Shown: positions 43,301 to 50,928 of the stretch, piece after piece
How the letters are laid out: every line of letters begins with the position of its first letter
How positions within the stretch are numbered: position 1 is the first letter of the stretch
Origin: Micromonospora zingiberis
Lineage (GTDB): Bacteria > Actinomycetota > Actinomycetes > Mycobacteriales > Micromonosporaceae
Reading direction: 5' to 3'
Length of the DNA stretch: 64,000 nt
Assembly (NCBI RefSeq): GCF_004331455.1
Contig: NZ_SJJR01000026.1
Span: forward strand, 1 to 64,000
The notes under the pieces: model-generated
What the model saw: only the letters and a program-made list of their open reading frames with translations
What the model was told of the DNA's origin: nothing
Database searches by the model: none
Made by a program: the position numbers and the translations under genes

Positions 43301-43560
43301 CGCAGTCCACGCAGCACCTGCAACCAGGGCCAGTAACCGGGGGCGGTGGCCGAATCCCAGCAGGCGGCGCCGAGCACCAACGCGCCCTGCCGGCGGGCCT
43401 CGTCGGCGGCGGCCGTCACCAGCGTCGTCTTGCCGATGCCCGGTTCACCGCCGACCAGCACGAGACCACCGTGACTGGCCGCAGCGCGGTCGGCCTCCGC
43501 GCGTAGCAGGCCGGCCGGATGTTCCCGGCCGATCATCTCTCCGCCGGACCGATCCCCCAT
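40312..43560 (-). CDS. Large AAA/STAND-type regulator-like ATPase
   Basis: A 1082-residue protein. The AAA_16-type ATPase comes first, with Walker A GGEPGIGKTT at 38-47, Walker B LVVLDDLHWADAAS and sensor GNPFFVEQ. A long TPR-like helical region follows (about 450-880). The C-terminal 190 residues form a domain (VWRLTYGGTTAYLPDAKGLNDL ... RKTVTARIRDTLRRL) that I have seen at the ends of actinomycete AAA regulators in place of a LuxR helix-turn-helix. It lacks an obvious DNA-binding motif. The partner and signal are unknown. ATG 43560 is used; GGAG near 43545 is too close to the next ATG. Confidence 0.85.
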   Translation of the reverse strand: MGDRSGGEMIGREHPAGLLRAEADRAAASHGGLVLVGGEPGIGKTTLVTAAADEARRQGALVLGAACWDSATAPGYWPWLQVLRGLRRSAADWAVARESAEPALALLRGEPALTRPAVELTQPAVEPALPAGGQDGVDQEAFVLYDAVTSALVAVSQRRPVLVVLDDLHWADAASVRLLQFAAQHTWFERLLFVGTYRDAEVEAGDHPLRPLLMSLTAKATTITLTGLSRDEVGVLMARVAGREPTADCVEDVYRRTGGNPFFVEQTARLWHVEGVVSSTAPGIREVVRKRLDHLPAAVVDVLTVAAVLGREFHGAVLAASGGLPSTRLDQLLDIAVSARLVLSGGAARYAFVHDLVRETIYDGLLDGEREEHHAAVVRAVDEHTALGEWLIPADLARHAWLAGDRLDPDRRAELLLAAARDARCRLAMEESAVHLRRALVLTRNDTQRVRIMLELADRLFHPADRAEARQLLAETAALALAVDEPALLARLAVSLYRHWQRDAQLAVDTEALLREAYRRLVGDSDADLPVDTLEADLIAATEARARSSQDDEALSLSLWARHDAAWGPGTAADRAALTAEIRELARRTGDQETELWATSLRWVALLELDDPRYQDELDAFLTAAQTTGKPRHWVATNIDGGITSAFRGDFAAAEGCYAELGRIDGWEYDEHIGQHLHWSLALLRGRVDEAQELLDGLDPAENETVDLLQAITAAERGDHQTVARLVAQLEAAGAAYPRAIVALWLRVRAQATVGDPARCADAREALLPYRGQWLVALFGCDIHGPVDHWLAVIDAVDQRWDEAVAGFSAARDSADRMGSRPWSVIARTALADALTARGGPDDAAVAASVRREAEREARSLDMRQVLARLTTPAPSGSAPEPPPPAAVPAGSGARVAAAGSGYEFRRDGAVWRLTYGGTTAYLPDAKGLNDLRLLLGRPGVDVPAVELLDPAAGPELVAARRLGGDEILDEEARNRYRRHLTLLDDEIDRAAARDDESKVAALDTERQALLDQLRAAAGLAGRTRRIGDEAERARKTVTARIRDTLRRLDQQHPPLAAHLRHTISTGAACRYLPTEPVPWRL

Positions 43561-43618
43561 GGCAACCGACGGTAGCCGACCGGACCGACATCCCGGGCGG
43601 CCCCGAGGAGCCCTGGGC

Positions 43619-44944
43619 TCAGCGGCGCACCGCCGCCCCGCTCAGGTGGGTCAGGATGGCCTGGTTGGCCTCCCAGCCGTCGGGAAACTTCACCGGCACG
43701 TCCAGTTGCGGCACGTCGGTCGACGGATGGGCGTCCAGCAGTTCACCGATGCCGGCCCGGGCCACCACCACACAGGCCTGCCGGTGCCGGGAGGCGAGCA
43801 CGCAGAGTCGCCCCGACTCCAGGTGGAAGGCGGTCGCGTCGCGCCGGCCGGAGAGCGGGTGCAGCACGATGGTCAGCTCGTACTCCCGGCCCTGGAGTCG
43901 GTTGGCGGTGTCGACGGTGATGCCCGCTCCGGCCTCACCCAGCTGCGCCCGGATGGCCGCCACCTGGTCACGGTGCGCGGCCCCGACGGCGATCCGGTCC
44001 GCGGTGACCGGGGCGCCGTCCGGTGCCTGCTCGCAGACCGCGACCGCGCCGCGCGCCAGCACCCGCAGCGCGAGCGCGGCACACGCGGCGGCGGCCTCGG
44101 CATCGGTACGCAGGGTGTGCCGCGCCGGCAACTGGTAGAGCGCCCAGCCGGTCTCCACCGCCAACTCCACCGCCCGGTCGACGGCGTCGCCGCGCCCGGC
44201 ACCGGTGAGCCGCAGTGCCCGGTCGGCGGGGGCGGTGCCGGCCCGGAACCCGGTGAACGGGTAGAACGCCCGCGACACCACCGACGCGGCCGAGGCGGGC
44301 AGCCGCCAGGACACCGGTAACCGGTGCACCGGCAGGTGCGGGTTGTGCCGCAGCAGCACCGCCACCGCCGACTGCATCGGATCCCAGGTCAGCCCCGCCC
44401 ACCGACCAACCTCCACGGTGGAGAACGGGTCGAGCTGCCCCGGATCCCCCACGAACAGGGCCCGCTCGAACCTGCCGGCCACCCGCAGCAGAGCGTCCGA
44501 ACGCATCTGGTACGCCTCGTCCACGATCGCCCACGGCCAGCGACCCTCGCTTACCGTGGCCCACTTGGCGGCCGTACCGATGACGACGGCCGCGGCGGCG
44601 AGGTCGGTGACCTTCGCGGCTACCCGGACCTGCTCGTGCGCCCGGACCCGCGCCGACGGCCGGTAGTCGCTCGCGGAGAGCCGGCCGACGCGCAGCTCCG
44701 GAGCCTTCCGGGCGAGCCGGTCGATCAGGTCGTCCACCTGCTCGTTGGTCTGCGCGATGACCATCAGCGGCTCGCCGGTGCCGGCCAGTTCCACGGCGGC
44801 CCGCACCACCAGGGTCGACTTGCCCGCCCCGGGCGGAGAGTCGACCACCACGCCCCGGTGGTCACCGGAACGCAGGTCGGCCAGCACGGCCGTGATGACC
44901 CGGTCCGCCTCGACGCCCGGCGGCACGGTCAGCTCGGTCTGCAT
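43619..44944 (-). CDS. SF1-type helicase/ATPase
   Basis: A 441-residue superfamily 1 helicase-like ATPase. It has Walker A DSPPGAGKST (about 35-44), Walker B AIVDEAYQ, motif III LFVGDPGQLDPF, and motifs V/VI in VDTANRLQGREYELTIVL and LASRHRQACVVV, where an arginine finger is plausible. It is shorter than UvrD and closer to the DNA2/Upf1-like core. The nuclease and partner protein at 61.7-64.0 kb may belong with it functionally, but they lie 17 kb away. The ATG at 44944 begins MQTELTVP. Confidence 0.88.
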   Translation of the reverse strand: MQTELTVPPGVEADRVITAVLADLRSGDHRGVVVDSPPGAGKSTLVVRAAVELAGTGEPLMVIAQTNEQVDDLIDRLARKAPELRVGRLSASDYRPSARVRAHEQVRVAAKVTDLAAAAVVIGTAAKWATVSEGRWPWAIVDEAYQMRSDALLRVAGRFERALFVGDPGQLDPFSTVEVGRWAGLTWDPMQSAVAVLLRHNPHLPVHRLPVSWRLPASAASVVSRAFYPFTGFRAGTAPADRALRLTGAGRGDAVDRAVELAVETGWALYQLPARHTLRTDAEAAAACAALALRVLARGAVAVCEQAPDGAPVTADRIAVGAAHRDQVAAIRAQLGEAGAGITVDTANRLQGREYELTIVLHPLSGRRDATAFHLESGRLCVLASRHRQACVVVARAGIGELLDAHPSTDVPQLDVPVKFPDGWEANQAILTHLSGAAVRR

Positions 44945-45046
44945 CGTCGCCCCCTCTCACCTGCGGTCCCCGCACCCTACTCAGCGGCACCGACGTCGGC
45001 TGCGCTGTCCGGAGGCGGCCTCGACCTGGTGACGCCGGGCACGCGG

Positions 45047-45415
45047 TCAGTTCTGCTCCGCGCTGGCGATGCGCTGCGCGGCGGTGATCGTGTCGACCGG
45101 CAGGTCCAGCATCCACAACACCGCCGCCAGGTAGTCCAGCACCCGCAGATGCTGTTCCTCGGTCAACCCCAACCGCCGCCACGCCCCGCCCGCCGGCCGC
45201 GCCGCGCCCGCCGGGCCACCCAGCGCCGTGGTCAGCTGCGCCGCGAGGTGGGTGGCGAGCCGGGGCCGGTCGATCCCGAGCAGGTACGGCGCCAGTTCCG
45301 CGTCGGCGGCGACCAGGCGCATCCAGCGGTGCACCACTGTGCGTACGCCGGCCGGCCCGAGCCAGTCGAAGGCGTTGCGCTGGCAGGCCACCAACTCCGT
45401 CGTCCGCATGACCAT
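45047..45415 (-). CDS. Truncated-globin-like protein without proximal His
   Basis: A 122-residue protein whose pattern follows truncated haemoglobins: LVAADAELAPYLLGID, LATHLAAQLTTALGGP, then AWRRLGLTEEQHLRVLDYLAAVL. In TrHbs the F8 heme-binding histidine sits where this protein has Trp (AWRRLGLT against VHRGRGIT in Mycobacterium HbN). The sequence confirms TGG there. Heme binding through F8 is thus not possible, and a sensor or structural role is likelier. Starts at 45415 (MVMRTTE) or 45409. Confidence 0.6.
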   Translation of the reverse strand: MVMRTTELVACQRNAFDWLGPAGVRTVVHRWMRLVAADAELAPYLLGIDRPRLATHLAAQLTTALGGPAGAARPAGGAWRRLGLTEEQHLRVLDYLAAVLWMLDLPVDTITAAQRIASAEQN

Positions 45416-45475
45416 GCATACGGACCGTCCTACTTGATCAGTTCAGCAGCGCTCCCAGGTGACGGCCGATGGCCG

Positions 45476-46081
45476 CTACCCGCCGGGTCGCCGCCCCGCC
45501 ACCTCGTGCCGGAAGTACGCCTCGAAAGGCTCCGCCTCGTCCAGCAGGGACTCGATCTGCAACCGGCAGGCCCGCACCACCCCCGGCTCGACCACCTTCC
45601 GGGCGCCGACCGGCGTACCCGAAGGGTCGTACATCACCTCGTACAGCACGCGGTCACCGAGGACCATCAGCTCGGGGATCCGGCCATGCTTGTCCTCGAA
45701 CCCGGCCAGCCGGTCCGCGCCGAGCACCCGGATCCGCTCACCCGCCTCGGCCCGATGCCGCAACACGTGCAGTTCCCACAGCAGGTACGCACTGAGCGGG
45801 CGGTCCACCACCCGCAGCCGGCGCAGCCCCGAGCCGGCCTTGTCGAGCTGGTCGAAGAACCGTACCGTCTCCGGATCCGGCTCGGCCGCGAGCCGCAACG
45901 CCTCGTCCCAGGCCCCCTCGGCGAACGCCTCCCAGGCCGGATTGCCCGGCTCCCGCAGCGTCTGCAACCGCTGGGTCCGCAGGATCGGACCGTCCACCGC
46001 GTCCACCGCCACGGCGAAGTCCGCGTCGTACCCGGCGAGCCCCAACCGCTCCCCCACCGCCGACCTGAGCAGGTCACGCAT
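45476..46081 (-). CDS. DUF6879-like protein
   Basis: A 201-residue protein with the pattern of DUF6879: RRLRVVDRPLSAYLLWELHV, AGERIRVLGADR, ELMVLGDRVLYEVMYDPSGT and LDEAEPFEAYFR. DUF6879 proteins are usually coded next to helix-turn-helix regulators in actinomycetes; here the next gene is an HTH-less regulator, read divergently. The ATG at 46081 has GGAG five bases upstream and is preferred over 46117. The function is unknown. Confidence 0.7.
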   Translation of the reverse strand: MRDLLRSAVGERLGLAGYDADFAVAVDAVDGPILRTQRLQTLREPGNPAWEAFAEGAWDEALRLAAEPDPETVRFFDQLDKAGSGLRRLRVVDRPLSAYLLWELHVLRHRAEAGERIRVLGADRLAGFEDKHGRIPELMVLGDRVLYEVMYDPSGTPVGARKVVEPGVVRACRLQIESLLDEAEPFEAYFRHEVAGRRPGG

Positions 46082-46387
46082 CCGCTCTCCACCCAATCGC
46101 TGCCGCTGATCGAGCAATCAGAATATGGCAACCTTCCGCACCCGACCCGTCACCGCGCGCACAAATCTCGCCCGCATCCGAGCTGGTCCGCACCACCCCC
46201 GCACGGTCCGTCGTGCGCGTCGCGACGACGGCAGCGACCGGCGCCGTCGCCCCGGGCGTCACACCACACGCAGGTACGCAGAAACTGTCCCTCCCTGGCT
46301 ATTGGCACCGAGACGGGCGGGGACGGCGTACGCCGCTCGGGTCGACGTCACCGGAGCCCAGCACCCGTCCCGGGCCTCACTGAAGCT

Positions 46388-46416
46388 TTGACAACGCATT
46401 GACCAGGTACTACAGC
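46388..46416 (+). promoter_or_regulatory. Possible promoter of the TPR regulator gene
   Basis: TTGACA (46388-46393) is followed after 17 bases by TACAGC. The octamer TACTACAG occurs at 46408-46415 and again at 46480-46487, which could mark a second start or an operator. The 466-base gap 46082-46547 contains this and a stranded ribosome site (46504-46509), but no other gene. Confidence 0.4.
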
Positions 46417-46589
46417 GTTCGCGAGGCCACCATGGCGCAGGAATGAGGCATCTGCGTACTCGCCGCGTCAGCAGACCGTTACTACAGTGACGACAAAGGC
46501 GCAGGGAGGTCCGATCGTGGCGCTCAAGCCTGGATGAACTCGACGGCATGCTCGCCGACGTGTCAGTGGCTAGGCATCGAGGACAGGCC

Positions 46590-47603
46590 ATGCGAGACCG
46601 GAGCCATGACCCAGCCACTGGCGCCATGAGATCTGACCTGCTGACCGGACTGCGCACCTTCCTCACCGAATACCTTGCCCCAGCCACGCCACCAGGGCTG
46701 TCCGCCGTGGAGGTACGACGAGCGGTCGGCAGGGTGCACAACCAGTACCAGCGGGCGAGCTACGCGTCCGCTGCGCTACTGCTGCCGGACGTACTCAGTC
46801 AAGCGACAGCCTTCGCCGAGAGCAGCGCAGGGATCCACCGCACGAGAGCCTTCCGAATGCTGGCCGCCGCCTACGTCGCCGCCTCGAAGTTGGCAGTCAA
46901 GGTGGGCGACGGCGACACCGCAATCCTCGCCGCCGACCGTGCCTCCACCGCCGCGCGGATCGCCAACGACAGGCCACTGGCGGCGGTCGCCGCCTACCAG
47001 GTGGCCTGCGGACTGATGCGGCTGCCGGGCCGGAGCGCCGATGCGGACCAGATCGTCCGAACGAGCATCGACCACCTGGCCGCCACGGGCCAGGTAACCA
47101 GCCCCGATCTCCTCTCCGCCCATGGTGCGCTGCTCCTCTTGGCGGCGGTCATGGCCGCTGGCCAGGGCAACTCGCAGGAGGCAGCACACTTCCTGACCAG
47201 AGCCCAGACGTTGGCGAGCATTCTTGGAACCGATCGGAACCGGCTCTGGACCGGCTTCGGCCCGACGAATGTCGTCATTCACGAGGTCTCCACCGCTAAC
47301 AGGGCCGGCAACGGCGAACTCGCCCTGGAGATCGGAAGCCGGCTCGACACGTCCCGGCTGCCGACCGTGTTGACCGGTCGGCGGGCTCAGGTGCACATCG
47401 ACATGGCCGAGGCTGTGCTGGGCTCGGCTGGCGACCGAGCCATCTCGGTGCTTCACCTCCTCGAAGCGGAACGGGTCGCCGCCGAATGTGTCCAGGTGAA
47501 CGTTCAGGCCCGTACGGTGCTGCTCGACCTGCTGGCCAAGGAGCGCCGGACGGCGACGCCGGGGCTGCGGCCATTGGCGGAGCGAGCCGGGCTGCTGACA
47601 TGA
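46590..47603 (+). CDS. TPR regulator-like protein lacking its HTH domain
   Basis: A 337-residue all-helical TPR-like protein (RASYASAALLLPDVLSQATA, AFRMLAAAYVAASKLAVKVG, AADRASTAARIANDRPLAAV) matching the C-terminal part of XRE-TPR regulators. The N-terminal helix-turn-helix is absent. The open frame begins at 46548, and ATG 46590 has GAGGA seven bases before it. A better ribosome site plus GTG at 46517 is out of frame and stops after six codons. One base less would fuse it to this frame, so the 5' end may be frameshifted or the gene truncated. It overlaps the flavoprotein by ATGA. Confidence 0.65.
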   Translation: MRDRSHDPATGAMRSDLLTGLRTFLTEYLAPATPPGLSAVEVRRAVGRVHNQYQRASYASAALLLPDVLSQATAFAESSAGIHRTRAFRMLAAAYVAASKLAVKVGDGDTAILAADRASTAARIANDRPLAAVAAYQVACGLMRLPGRSADADQIVRTSIDHLAATGQVTSPDLLSAHGALLLLAAVMAAGQGNSQEAAHFLTRAQTLASILGTDRNRLWTGFGPTNVVIHEVSTANRAGNGELALEIGSRLDTSRLPTVLTGRRAQVHIDMAEAVLGSAGDRAISVLHLLEAERVAAECVQVNVQARTVLLDLLAKERRTATPGLRPLAERAGLLT

Positions 47604-48091
47604 CCGGACGGGTGCTGGCCCTGGTCGTCTGCGCTGCTCCGCCCGTCCTTCGGATCGGCGAACTGGTCGACTTGCTGCAAGCGGATGGCTGGACGGTCTG
47701 CGTGACCGCGACACCGACCGCCGCCACCTGGATCGAGCGACAGGCGCTCGAACAGCAGACCGGCTATCCCGTTCGGGTCCAGTGGCGCAAGCCGGGCGAG
47801 CCCGAGCCTCACCCCTCGGCAGATGCCGTTGTCGTGGTGCCGGCGACGTTCAACGTCATCAACAAGTGGGCCCAGGGCATCAACGACACGCTCGCCCTCG
47901 GCATCCTCAACGAGACACTCGGCGCCGGCATCCCGGTCTACGCCTTCCCCAACGTCAAAGCGCAGTTGGCCAGTCATCCGAGCTATGAAAGGCATCTACG
48001 GATACTCCAGGATGCCGGCGTCGCCCTGGCACCGCTGCCCGCGGCGCTGGACTGGCGATCGGTCGCCGCCCGGTTGAACGGGTCGAGCTAG
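47600..48091 (+). CDS. Flavoprotein (HFCD/PPC-decarboxylase-like)
   Basis: A 163-residue protein of the homo-oligomeric flavin-containing Cys decarboxylase fold: TATPTAATWIERQALEQQTG, DAVVVVPATFNVINKWAQGI and NDTLALGILNETLGAGIPVY. It binds FMN by family rule. XRE-TPR regulator plus flavoprotein is a pair I know from Streptomyces-like genomes. The TAG stop is the left CTAG border of the palindromic element that follows. Confidence 0.85.
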   Translation: MTGRVLALVVCAAPPVLRIGELVDLLQADGWTVCVTATPTAATWIERQALEQQTGYPVRVQWRKPGEPEPHPSADAVVVVPATFNVINKWAQGINDTLALGILNETLGAGIPVYAFPNVKAQLASHPSYERHLRILQDAGVALAPLPAALDWRSVAARLNGSS

Positions 48092-48167
48092 ATTCTGTCT
48101 CGCGGATCTTGGTACGAATCGGCCCTCATCGGGGCCGATTCGTACCAAGATCCGAGACAGAACCTAG
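48088..48167. mobile_element. MITE-like palindrome bounded by CTAG, copy B
   Basis: An 80-base element with arms TTCTGTCTCGCGGATCTTGG... and its near-exact reverse complement, a short TCATC loop, and CTAG on both sides. It is about 80-90% like copy A at 11447-11528, with two bases missing from the right arm (GATCCGAGACAG instead of GATCCGCGAGACAG). The left CTAG gives the stop codon of the flavoprotein gene. It contains no gene. Confidence 0.75.
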
Positions 48168-48191
48168 TGCCGCGCTGCCAACCGCCGGCCG

Positions 48192-49541
48192 TCACTTGTA
48201 GACCGGGCGCCGGACGCCGTCGTGGTAGGAGCAGGCACCGCGCCGGCCCCCGGACATGCTGACCATGCCGTCGTTGCATTGGATCAGGTAACCCTTGCCG
48301 TTGAAGAAGTTGTCGATGCACCTGAAGTACGAGCAAACACCGGACGCCGGAGAGTAGATGTACGAGCCGCCGCAGAAGTTGTAGCCGTACGGATTCTGCG
48401 GGGCACCACAGAGGTCGACCTTCTTTGGCGTTGGTGACGCGGTCGTCGGCTTGGGCTTCGGGCTCCTGGTCGCCGGCGGCGTGGCTGAGGTCGGGGCGGC
48501 GGGAGCCGTAGCCGATGTCGGCGTGGCCGGAGCCTTGGTCTGCGCCGCGGACGCCTTGGTCGGTGGCGGCAGCGACCTGGTCGGCGCCGACAAAGTCGGG
48601 GTCGTCGTCGGCAGCAGCGAATCGATCGGCGTCGGGGAACCCGACAACGACGAGGGGGCCGTCGGCGTGGGTAGGCCCGAGGCGGCCTCCGGGGTCACGG
48701 AAGGCACCGGCAGGGCGTCGATGCGAACCCCGGCGGCGGAGGAGTTCGGTGACGCGGTCTGCGGCGCCGAGGTCCCGGCGACCACCTGGAGTACGCCACC
48801 GAACGCGCAGAGCGCGAACAGCACCATCGCGGCAATGCTCGCCATACCGCCGGGAATCCGCGCCGTCGCGGGAGCCGCAGCCGGAGTGACGAGGGCGGGC
48901 GGCGCGGGCTGCGCACGACGATGTTGCGCCAACATGCCGTCGAGTTGGGCGATGAGGGCGGGCCGCTGCTTACGGGCGTCGGCCAGCGCCAGCGCCAGGT
49001 TGAAGCGGAAGCCGGGTGCGCTGGCGGACGGCAGGTACAGGCCGGATATCCGCTGCCGGTTGACAACGTGCATGAGGGTGTACGGCGAACTGCGGTCATG
49101 CAGCAGCCCGGCCAGTTTGGCGTACGCCCACTCGCGCTTGCCCCTGGCGCCGAGAAAGACCACCCGGCGGTCGGTGACCACCACCGTGCCGGCGTCGATC
49201 AGCCTGATCCCCTCCGGCAACGGCCGAGTGAGCGCTTCGGCGGGGCTTGCCACCAGATCGGGCGTCACCGCCGGCAGGTTGGCGAACTGCGGCGCCTCGA
49301 TCATTTGGGCGGCCGGGATGGTGTGGTACACCGCCTCGCCCCGACGAAGATCGATCAGCACACCTGCCGGCGCCTGTGAATGCGCCTGATAGTTCACCGC
49401 CGCGGACCGCATGCTCGCGAGATCGCTGTTTCGCCGGGACCACCCGTCAGCCATCATGCGGTACGCGTTCTGCCGCTTGGCGTTCTCGCGTGCCGCCCAG
49501 CGCGTACGCCAATCTGATCCTGTGTTCGGCAGCTCTGCCAT
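48192..49541 (-). CDS. PH-like membrane protein with Cys-rich DUF3761-like end, paralogue 1
   Basis: A 449-residue protein. The cytoplasmic N-terminal half has a PH-like repeat (GIRLIDAGTVVVTDRRVVFL ... REWAYAKLAGLLHD). One membrane helix follows (MASIAAMVLFALCAFGGVLQVV, about 232-253), then a Thr/Pro/Ser/Ala linker of about 110 residues. The outer C-terminal domain has six cysteines: LCGAPQNPYGYNFCGG, VCSYFRC, YLIQCNDGMVS and GACSYHDGVRR, close to DUF3761. It is the paralogue of 55689-56795. ATG 49541 has GGAGGGGG upstream. The role is unknown; it could link a lipid or wall signal to the cytoplasm. Confidence 0.75.
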   Translation of the reverse strand: MAELPNTGSDWRTRWAARENAKRQNAYRMMADGWSRRNSDLASMRSAAVNYQAHSQAPAGVLIDLRRGEAVYHTIPAAQMIEAPQFANLPAVTPDLVASPAEALTRPLPEGIRLIDAGTVVVTDRRVVFLGARGKREWAYAKLAGLLHDRSSPYTLMHVVNRQRISGLYLPSASAPGFRFNLALALADARKQRPALIAQLDGMLAQHRRAQPAPPALVTPAAAPATARIPGGMASIAAMVLFALCAFGGVLQVVAGTSAPQTASPNSSAAGVRIDALPVPSVTPEAASGLPTPTAPSSLSGSPTPIDSLLPTTTPTLSAPTRSLPPPTKASAAQTKAPATPTSATAPAAPTSATPPATRSPKPKPTTASPTPKKVDLCGAPQNPYGYNFCGGSYIYSPASGVCSYFRCIDNFFNGKGYLIQCNDGMVSMSGGRRGACSYHDGVRRPVYK

Positions 49542-49949
49542 CAGCAGCCCCCTCCGATGAACCCGCCGGATGTCCCGCGATCGTGACGACCTCTGGCACG
49601 ATGCCGCATTCGGGCCCGCCGGAGGTTCCGCTGAATGGCCCTGATGGCAGCCGAAGGTCCGGTCCGGCCATCGACAATCGGCGAGGTCTCATCGATCGGA
49701 CGGTGGGGATGGTGGACCGGTCGGCGCATGAATACGAGCCAGCCAGGGTAAGTCCACAGTGTCGTCCCTCCGCGCGCGGACGAGCGATCGCGGTCCGACC
49801 AGCGGAGATCAGCCACGAACTACGCATTGAGGCTGGTCAATCTACATTCCATGACGACCGGCCCATGCCGACGAGCCGGGCCAAACTCTCCCCATCTCAA
49901 TATCAATTGACTATCGTTGATGTTTCGGGCGATAGGTGCAATACTGCGT

Positions 49950-49963
49950 TGGAAGCGCTCCCA
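49950..49963. promoter_or_regulatory. CebR-like operator upstream of the LPMO gene
   Basis: TGGAAGCGCTCCCA matches the CebR box TGGGAGCGCTCCCA at 13 of 14 positions. It is 37 bases before the LPMO start, a position that could block transcription. The 458-base gap 49542-49999 contains no gene I can support. Confidence 0.75.
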
Positions 49964-49999
49964 TTTCGACCTTGGAGGCCCTAGAACGGAGGATGAACC

Positions 50000-50680
50000 G
50001 TGCGTTCACACAAGCCCGATCAATCCGGCCGGCAATCCCGGTCAGCCATCCGCCAGCCCGTCCGAGCGCTCGTCCTGCTACTCGCCATGGTGGTCGGCAT
50101 GCTGCCCTGGGCCGGCACGGCCCAAGCCCACGGCACCATCATCAACCCGCAGTCTCGTGCATACCAATGCTGGAAGACCTGGGGCAACAATCACATGAAC
50201 CCGGCCATGCAGCAACAGGACCCCATGTGTTGGCAGGCGTTCCAGGCCAACCCCGACACCATGTGGAACTGGATGAGCGCCCTGCGGGACGGCCTCGGCG
50301 GGCAATTCCAGGCCCGCACTCCGGACGGCCAGTTGTGCAGCAACGGCCTTTCCAGGAACAACAGCCTGAACCAGCCGGGCGCCTGGAAGGTGACCAATAT
50401 CAGTCGCAACTTCACCGTCCAGCTGTACGACCAGGCCAGCCACGGCGCCGACTACTTCCGGGTCTACGTCAGCAAGCAGGGGTTCAACCCCACCACCCAG
50501 CGTCTCGGGTGGGGAAACCTCGACTTCATCACGCAGACCGGACGCTACGCACCGGCGCAGAACATCTCGTTCAACGTCTCGACCTCCGGCTACACCGGAC
50601 ACCACATTCTCTTCGTCATCTGGCAGGCATCGCACCTGGACCAGGCGTACATGTGGTGCAGTGACGTGAACTTCGGCTGA
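50000..50680 (+). CDS. AA10 lytic polysaccharide monooxygenase
   Basis: A 226-residue secreted copper enzyme that oxidatively cleaves cellulose or chitin. The signal peptide (1-43) ends AQA, so the mature protein starts with His44 (HGTIINPQSRAYQ). This His and His148 in ASHGADYFRV form the copper histidine brace, and the axial aromatic is in SDVNFG. It is single-domain, with no carbohydrate-binding module. The GTG at 50000 follows GGAGG. The CebR-like box upstream suggests co-regulation with the GH12 endoglucanase, which favours cellulose as substrate. Confidence 0.93.
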   Translation: MRSHKPDQSGRQSRSAIRQPVRALVLLLAMVVGMLPWAGTAQAHGTIINPQSRAYQCWKTWGNNHMNPAMQQQDPMCWQAFQANPDTMWNWMSALRDGLGGQFQARTPDGQLCSNGLSRNNSLNQPGAWKVTNISRNFTVQLYDQASHGADYFRVYVSKQGFNPTTQRLGWGNLDFITQTGRYAPAQNISFNVSTSGYTGHHILFVIWQASHLDQAYMWCSDVNFG

Positions 50681-50707
50681 TCCGCAAGACCGACAGTCCG
50701 GGCATGA

Positions 50708-50741
50708 CTCCGGCCCAGGGCCCTGGTGTCCTGGGCCGGAG
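50708..50741 (+). terminator. Hairpin terminator after the LPMO gene
   Basis: CTCCGGCCCAGG (50708-50719) pairs perfectly with 50730-50741. Confidence 0.8.
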
Positions 50742-50928
50742 GCGTGCGCACGATGCCGACCCGATCGCCGGGTGGATGCCGGCAGCAGCCGGAACGCCAT
50801 CCAGGGGCGTGTACCCCTTGCCTGATCGATGCCCGTGTGTTGAGGATACGAAGACGCTCGATCAGCGTGCGTAGATCCGGTGCGCCTGCTCAGCCAGGGC
50901 CCGGCTCTCCCACTCATGAGGAGGTTTC

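Noticed and set aside
44324..46402. 692-codon plus-strand open frame
   Set aside because: It is antisense to the helicase, globin-like and DUF6879 genes and has a shadow-type composition.
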